From Gemmatimonadaceae bacterium (GTDB taxonomy: Bacteria > Gemmatimonadota > Gemmatimonadetes > Gemmatimonadales > Gemmatimonadaceae), in assembly GCA_025356185.1 (NCBI GenBank), contig JANXUN010000203.1:1-9636 (forward strand): DNA of 9,636 bases, given 5' to 3'. The position numbers were made by a program, and so were the translations under genes. A model generated the notes under the pieces. The model was not told the DNA's origin. It did not search any database and was given only the letters and a program-made list of their open reading frames with translations. Each line of letters opens with the position of its first letter. Within the stretch, counting starts at the first letter, position 1. Below, in pieces: positions 4,747 through 9,636 of the stretch.

Positions 4747-7085
4747 TCATGAAAGTTAGCACCCTGCAAGAGAATGATCGCGACGCACTGGCGGTCGTCA
4801 GCGGGAGCGTCGCCCGTCGTATCGCAACGCGCGTCTGTGCGTTCCAAACTCGCGTTCAGCGCGGGATGCCGACGCCAACCGCTAGCCCAGTCGACGAACG
4901 CTTCATGCTCCCCTTCGGCATTCCATCGTTCAAGCGCCAATTCCACCGTAGCACCGTGCGTGCGCGCCAGCATGGCACGCGCATCGCACACCGCTACCGC
5001 AAGAGTCGGGCGATGCGTTGCCGAGGACCGGGACAATCCGCTAGCAAGACGCCGCTGCGCGCGCAGCCACGCACGTGGAGCATCGACGCTGCCCACATCT
5101 AAATCCCCATACAACTGCTGGCGCGCGATGTACCGTCTCACAATGCGCGCAGCCGCTCGGCGCGTGCTCGCTTCAACGCGAACGGGTAACGACGCGCGAG
5201 AAATCGTCTCGACGATCGCCGCGAGCCGACGGGGAGACCGCGACAAGCGCCATACGTTGCGCGCAGTGTCCATTCCTGATTGTATCGCAGGTCGCGCCGC
5301 GCGCGCGGTGCGAACGTTCGTATGGACAGCGCACACCAACGTCATGTCTCTCCCGTCATGCAGTAGAGCGAGAAAGCCATGAATCTCACTCGATACTGCG
5401 GCGACGCGACTGCGACATTGAGTCGGCCTTGCCGAGACACTCGCGTTGCCTGCTGTCCCGACTGCGCGGTCGTCGACACCAGCCGGTTGTTCGTCCACCC
5501 ACGATCGCAACAGTTCGTTCAGACGCGACGCGTGATCGGCGGCGCTCGATGCATGACTCGTGCTATCGCCTACCAGCCGACGTGCACGCGACGCTTTCCG
5601 GCTCACCCTCCGCTGCAAGTGCAACACTCTTTCCGCGACGGCGAGCGGCGCGATTCGATACACGTGAAGCGTTTTGTGTGACGATCCGAGGCGCGCGCAA
5701 CGTCCGACGCGCTGAGTTAATAGCGCATCAGTCCACGGCATGTCGAGATGCACCACCACGCCGGCATCCTGCAGATTGACGCCCTCCGCGAGAAGATCAG
5801 TCGACAGCAACAGCTGTATTCGCGCGTGGTGCGGCGGCGGTGGCTTTCCCTGTGCAATTGGCGCGAACGCGTTGATTGCCTCCTGTCGTGTGATGCGGCC
5901 GCTGGCAATGCGGGCGTGCGAACCGGAGACGGCGCCGACGCCCGCGATATCCGACAGCGCGCGGTATAGCGCGTGAACCGTCGATGCCAGTTGAGAGAAG
6001 GCGACGATGGGCGTGCCTGGGTGCGCCTGTATGATCGCGCGCAGCGCATGGACGCGATGCGCGTCGCCGTTATCCGCGCGGCGCACTTGGGAAAGGATAT
6101 CTCGTAGCGCATCTACATGCCGATCCAGCACGGGACGAAGCGCATCGCCCTCCAAGTTGGCGTCCACGAGTAATTCGGGGAATGCCAACTGTACCTCCCT
6201 CTCCCCAATCATCCAGGACCGCAGTTCATTCGCAGTAGGATGCTTTCCGGCCTCCAGCGCATGCTTAAGCGCCTCGCCGCGCAAAATCCGCCGACGAAGC
6301 GTGTGTTCGAGTGCCGCATCGCTTGAGCACCACGCACGCAGCAGCCCCAATCGAATGAGCGCACCCGCTACGCTGCCGTCGCGCGCTGGCAATGGCGCGG
6401 GCAGGGCGAGCAACGCATCAAGCAACGCGCGATCGTGTGGAATGCTTATCGGTGCGTGTTCACGAATTGCAGGAACGCTGCGTCGCGCGGGCTGTCGAAT
6501 CACAAGTTGCGCGAGCACGTCATCACCCAGCGCATCCTGACGCGCACCGCGCACCAGGCTTAGCATCGCACGCAAGTCGCTACTCTCGTTGTGTAACGGC
6601 GTGGCTGACATCAGCAGCACGTGTGCGCCCACCACAAAATCTGCGACGGCGCGAAACCGATTGGTGTTGGGTGTGCGGAGGTAGTGCGCTTCATCGATGA
6701 CAACGAGACTCAGCACTGGTGCAGGTGTGCGAGTTGTAGTGCCTCGTGAAAAGCGATGTAGTGACGTGACCTGAACGTGCGCGACGTGCGCCTTCACAAT
6801 CGCCTCTCTCCACATCGGCACCAGCGACGCGGGCGCAAGGATCGTCACTCGCTCGTAGCGACGCGCGACTGAGAGGGCCACGTACGTTTTGCCCATGCCC
6901 ACTTCATCGGCGAGCAGCGCGACCTCAAATCGGCGGAGCGCCTGAAGCACGCGTCGTTCCGCCTCCATCTGATGTGGCAGTAGTCGAATGTCGCCGAGTG
7001 TCTGCTGCTCGTCGGTAGGCGGCCTGCCAACAATTGCTACGCCGATGTGTGCCTTCACCTCAGCAAGTTGTTGCGCGGGCTTCAC
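4743..7085 (-). CDS. SNF2-like superfamily 2 helicase/translocase, partner of the DNA methyltransferase
   Basis: The product has 780 residues. Motifs in order: L-L-P-H-Q (35-39); Walker A D-E-V-G-M-G-K-T (60-67); motif Ia around L83-A84-P85; DEAH box D131-E132-A133-H134; motif III S160-A161-T162; motif IV around V361-A362-F363-S364; motif V S428-T-D-L-L-A-E-G-V-N-L-Q439; motif VI Q458-R-V-G-R-C-A-R-L-G467. The roughly 190-residue interval between motifs III and IV and the D-M-P-W-T before motif VI suit SNF2/HepA-like dsDNA translocases. Residues about 500-780 are Ala/Arg-rich and match no domain I recognise; I see no nuclease motif. The start is GTG at 7085, overlapping the methyltransferase TGA as GTGA, without a good ribosome binding site, so coupling is likely. 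Methyltransferase plus SNF2 pairs occur in DISARM class 1 (DrmMI/DrmD) and some BREX loci; assignment to either is not shown here. Confidence 0.88.
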   Translation of the reverse strand: MKPAQQLAEVKAHIGVAIVGRPPTDEQQTLGDIRLLPHQMEAERRVLQALRRFEVALLADEVGMGKTYVALSVARRYERVTILAPASLVPMWREAIVKAHVAHVQVTSLHRFSRGTTTRTPAPVLSLVVIDEAHYLRTPNTNRFRAVADFVVGAHVLLMSATPLHNESSDLRAMLSLVRGARQDALGDDVLAQLVIRQPARRSVPAIREHAPISIPHDRALLDALLALPAPLPARDGSVAGALIRLGLLRAWCSSDAALEHTLRRRILRGEALKHALEAGKHPTANELRSWMIGEREVQLAFPELLVDANLEGDALRPVLDRHVDALRDILSQVRRADNGDAHRVHALRAIIQAHPGTPIVAFSQLASTVHALYRALSDIAGVGAVSGSHARIASGRITRQEAINAFAPIAQGKPPPPHHARIQLLLSTDLLAEGVNLQDAGVVVHLDMPWTDALLTQRVGRCARLGSSHKTLHVYRIAPLAVAERVLHLQRRVSRKASRARRLVGDSTSHASSAADHASRLNELLRSWVDEQPAGVDDRAVGTAGNASVSARPTQCRSRVAAVSSEIHGFLALLHDGRDMTLVCAVHTNVRTARAARPAIQSGMDTARNVWRLSRSPRRLAAIVETISRASLPVRVEASTRRAAARIVRRYIARQQLYGDLDVGSVDAPRAWLRAQRRLASGLSRSSATHRPTLAVAVCDARAMLARTHGATVELALERWNAEGEHEAFVDWASGWRRHPALNASLERTDARCDTTGDAPADDRQCVAIILLQGANFHE

Positions 7086-9636
7086 GGTGCGTACCAGTGG
7101 AGAAGTGGCTCAAGGTGTCGCAGTGGAACGCCATACGCATCCGCGACCACCGCCGAATGCTCGAGATGATGCGCGGGCGTTCGCGTGTCTCTCAGCCTTG
7201 CGCGATAGAAATCCGCAAGGGCGCATCGAGTCGTCGTCCAGTTCTCGGGTGTTGGCAACGTTGCGACGGTCCATCCCAGAAAGCGTCGAAAGCCTCCGCG
7301 TGCCGGTTCAGCGAGTGCATCGAACCACGCAGCGGCGACTGGTGACGTGAGCAGGGTGTGTAGTGCGTGTGCGTCCTCAATACTCGACGTTCGCATGACA
7401 TAGCACGTGTTGAGCGCAACAGTCGGATCGCCTGCCGGCAGCACTGCTGCGCGCAGTTGTTTCCCGATATCTGCCCAGACAACCCGAGGTGACTCATGCT
7501 GTGCAGAGGCGGTTCGAAACAACGACCACCATGGTGTTGACGCATTGCCGTCTTTGCGACGGTCGAGTTGCGAGCGCCAGTGCGATAGCCAGCGTGTGGC
7601 GAGGGGTGGCAATCGCGACACGGGTTTGCCATCGGGTCCGTGTGTCCAGACTATGCGCAGATCGGCAGCGCTCGCGGCGTTGCCATTTCGTCTGTCACGT
7701 GACGACTCGTTGCCGACGGCATCGCCCTTCATGACTGGTCGTAGCAATCGTCGTTCGATCATTCCGCGGTGGTGCTCAGATTCGATCTGTGCGACATCGT
7801 CATCCTGTTCGTGCGCGTTTACGATAAACGCTGCGTTGCATCCGCATTTGACGCCGAGTTGTGGTCTGCCGAGCGGGGAGTCCCCGAGCGCGGGGCCAGC
7901 GGCGCGGAGCCGATGAAAGGCGCGTCGGGCGGTGTCGGGCATGAGGAGCCACGGAGCGGCCGGATCGTTATCGAGTGTCAGCGTGCGTGATGGGGCGCTA
8001 AACGTGGCGATGTGATGTTTGCGTGATACGGCGACGTGCATCGGCGGATTTAGGGGACTCGACGACGGCTGTGTGTTTCCGGTGGATTGTGCGCGTGTGT
8101 GTGCGACGTCGGCCGCTACTGTGCGTTGTGCGACGAGCAGTGACGGATAAACGGCAGCGTCGAAGAGTGCGGGTGCGTCGCTCCAGTCGTGCAGTGCACG
8201 GAGCGTTGTGTGGTCGTGGAGAAATTCGCGAAGGCCGCCTCCAGCGAGTGCGCGCCAGAGTTTTGCGGGAAGGAGGAGTCCGAGAACGCCGTCGGGTGCG
8301 AGCAATTGCACGCTGCGCTCGACGAATGCGACGGCGAGATCGGCTTGTGCGCTGAATCCGTTGCCGGCGCCTGCGCGCAGCGCGCCCACCTTCCACGCGG
8401 CGTGTCGCATGGTGCGGAATTCGGCACGGAGTTGCAGTCGTTCGGCGTGTGGGAGTGCGTGTGGGCGAACCCACGGGGGATTCCCGACAACAAGACTGAA
8501 CCCTCCGGCGGCTGCGACATCGGCGAACTGTGCAGCGAACCGAAACGGGAGCGCGCCGCCGGATTCGAGTCGTCGCTGGCGCGTAGCGAGTTCACGTGAT
8601 TGTGTGCGGAGGTTGAGCAATCGCACGGTGTCGGCGCGTGAGCGTGCGCGTCGTGTTCCGAACAGGTCGCGGTCGCGCAGTGTGGCGAGTGTGTCTGCGC
8701 GTTCGCGTTGCATGGCGGAGTGCATGCGACGCGTTTCGGCGATGGCGCGCAGTCGTTCTTCGCGATCGAGTGCGGACGCAAGCGTGTGTTTGCGCGTACC
8801 GGTCGCGCGACTGTAGCGATCGCGAAGCGCGGTGAGTCGTCGCGCCGAGGGCGGGGCGAAGCGAAGGTGTCCACCGGCGAGCGAGTCGCCGAGTCGGATG
8901 TGGTGATCGAGGTTGGGCAGGGGAGGGACGGCGTCGATGTGGGTTTCTGGGCACTCAATGACGATGGAGAGCCACAATCGCAGTTCGCAGAGCCAGACCG
9001 CCATCGGGTTGCGATCGACGCCAAAGATCTGTCGTGTGAGCACGTCGCGTCGAATGAGATGAAGCGGTCGCGTGTCGCCAGATTTTTGCGCGATTGATGC
9101 GAGGCACTCGAGCGTGTAAACGAGGAAGGCGCCCGAGCCGCACGCGGGGTCGAGCACGCGAGCGTTGGTGAGGGTGAGACGTGTGCGCGGTGCGAGCGAC
9201 AGTGTGCGTGGTGCGTCGTGGTTGAGTGAGTCGAGGTGGTTGCTGATTGCGTCCGCAAATACGTCGGCGGAGAGTTCGGGGCAGAGTGCGCGGAGTGCGC
9301 TTTGAACGGTTGTTTCTACGAGTCGCGGCGGTGTGTAGAACGTGCCTGAGCGATGCCGTTCGTCGGCGCTCATGAGCGATTCGAACGCGCGGCCCAGCAT
9401 CTCAGGATCGATTGCGGCTTCGGACCACGTGGCGGAGTCTTCACGCGCGGTGAATCGATAGCGGTCTAGGAGTTCGCCGATCAACGCGGCGATGGCGTCG
9501 TCGGTGAAGCGGATCGTTCGATGCTGTTTTTCGAGGGGCGTGGGTGAAAAGAGACCGCCGTTGAGGAACGGGCGGGCGTCGCGTGGAGGGCAATCGAGCC
9601 GGGGACAATGACGGCGACGAGCAAGGCGAAGCTGGC
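7082..9636 (-). CDS. Eco57I/type IIG-like N6-adenine DNA methyltransferase, 5' end outside window
   Basis: A partial gene: 850 complete codons are visible and the frame is still open at the right edge. Numbering from the first whole codon (9634), F-L-N-G-G-L-F (23-29) is the segment that precedes the catalytic domain in Eco57I- and PglX-like enzymes. G-T-F-Y-T-P (97-102) is motif X. D-P-A-C-G-S-G-A-F (162-170) is the S-adenosylmethionine-binding motif I. L-G-D-S-L (248-252) follows, then an Arg-rich helical insert (about 260-360). N-P-P-W (385-388; DNA 8482-8471) is catalytic motif IV for adenine-N6 methylation. The C-terminal third, with L-G-V-K-C-G-C-N-A-A-F-I-V (593-605) and L-R-P-V-M-K-G (631-637), resembles a TaqI/Eco57I-type target recognition domain. 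A TTG at 9484 could be mistaken for a start, but conserved sequence continues upstream of it. Whether a nuclease domain lies at the missing N-terminus cannot be judged. The stop overlaps the helicase GTG. Confidence 0.9.
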   Translation of the reverse strand, partial: QLRLARRRHCPRLDCPPRDARPFLNGGLFSPTPLEKQHRTIRFTDDAIAALIGELLDRYRFTAREDSATWSEAAIDPEMLGRAFESLMSADERHRSGTFYTPPRLVETTVQSALRALCPELSADVFADAISNHLDSLNHDAPRTLSLAPRTRLTLTNARVLDPACGSGAFLVYTLECLASIAQKSGDTRPLHLIRRDVLTRQIFGVDRNPMAVWLCELRLWLSIVIECPETHIDAVPPLPNLDHHIRLGDSLAGGHLRFAPPSARRLTALRDRYSRATGTRKHTLASALDREERLRAIAETRRMHSAMQRERADTLATLRDRDLFGTRRARSRADTVRLLNLRTQSRELATRQRRLESGGALPFRFAAQFADVAAAGGFSLVVGNPPWVRPHALPHAERLQLRAEFRTMRHAAWKVGALRAGAGNGFSAQADLAVAFVERSVQLLAPDGVLGLLLPAKLWRALAGGGLREFLHDHTTLRALHDWSDAPALFDAAVYPSLLVAQRTVAADVAHTRAQSTGNTQPSSSPLNPPMHVAVSRKHHIATFSAPSRTLTLDNDPAAPWLLMPDTARRAFHRLRAAGPALGDSPLGRPQLGVKCGCNAAFIVNAHEQDDDVAQIESEHHRGMIERRLLRPVMKGDAVGNESSRDRRNGNAASAADLRIVWTHGPDGKPVSRLPPLATRWLSHWRSQLDRRKDGNASTPWWSLFRTASAQHESPRVVWADIGKQLRAAVLPAGDPTVALNTCYVMRTSSIEDAHALHTLLTSPVAAAWFDALAEPARGGFRRFLGWTVATLPTPENWTTTRCALADFYRARLRDTRTPAHHLEHSAVVADAYGVPLRHLEPLLHWYAP

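Noticed and set aside
4015..4752. A 245-residue plus-strand frame opposite the phosphatase
   Set aside because: It is antisense to a gene with all four HAD motifs and has no recognisable domain or ribosome binding site.
8116..9258. A 380-residue minus-strand frame inside the methyltransferase
   Set aside because: The translation is Ser/His/Arg-rich low complexity in an alternate frame, while the overlapping frame carries intact methyltransferase motifs I and IV.
4743..9636. Naming the methyltransferase-helicase pair as DISARM or BREX
   Set aside because: The core markers of those systems (DrmA/DrmB, or BrxC and PglZ) are not in the window and the helicase cannot be assigned to DrmD from motifs alone.

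Overview
The window reads as GC-rich bacterial chromosome with dense, mostly minus-strand coding. The best guess for the source is a Gemmatimonadota-like organism, or another GC-rich environmental phylum in which ECF sigma / zf-HC2 anti-sigma / DUF4097 clusters are common. That guess rests on gene content and base composition judged by eye, not on any marker gene. I saw no rRNA, tRNA, CRISPR array, transposase or attachment site.

Region 1 (1-421, plus strand): a short gene for pterin-4a-carbinolamine dehydratase. A small intrinsic terminator follows it and overlaps the stop codon of the convergent gene next door.

Region 2 (458-4000, minus strand, transcribed right to left): an apparent envelope-stress signalling cassette. 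It comprises an ECF sigma factor, a membrane-anchored zinc-finger anti-sigma factor, and two exported DUF4097 beta-repeat proteins. The anti-sigma stop overlaps the first DUF4097 start by one base. The second DUF4097 gene lies 126 bp further on. The region upstream of the sigma gene and the gap before the second DUF4097 gene share a bipartite motif, TTCAAACC-N16-C(A/G)TCCAA, with identical spacing. This looks like the promoter recognised by the sigma factor itself, giving autoregulation plus a second entry point. The sigma/anti-sigma junction has two strong inverted repeats, one of which would hide the anti-sigma ribosome binding site.

Region 3 (4090-9636, minus strand): three genes joined by 4-bp overlaps (GTGA, then ATGA). 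They are an Eco57I/type IIG-like N6-adenine DNA methyltransferase that runs off the right edge, a SNF2-like superfamily 2 helicase with a large unassigned C-terminal region, and a HAD phosphatase resembling PpaX/Gph. A methyltransferase with target-recognition-like C-terminus next to a SNF2 helicase recalls restriction and phage-defence systems (type ISP, DISARM class 1, BREX variants). No nuclease, PglZ, DrmA/DrmB or BrxC homologue is visible here; partners, if any, lie beyond position 9636. A GNRA-capped hairpin separates this operon from the sigma cassette.

No stretch longer than 300 bases lacks a gene. The last 152 bases, which might look empty if the methyltransferase were started at 9484, are in fact its continuing reading frame.
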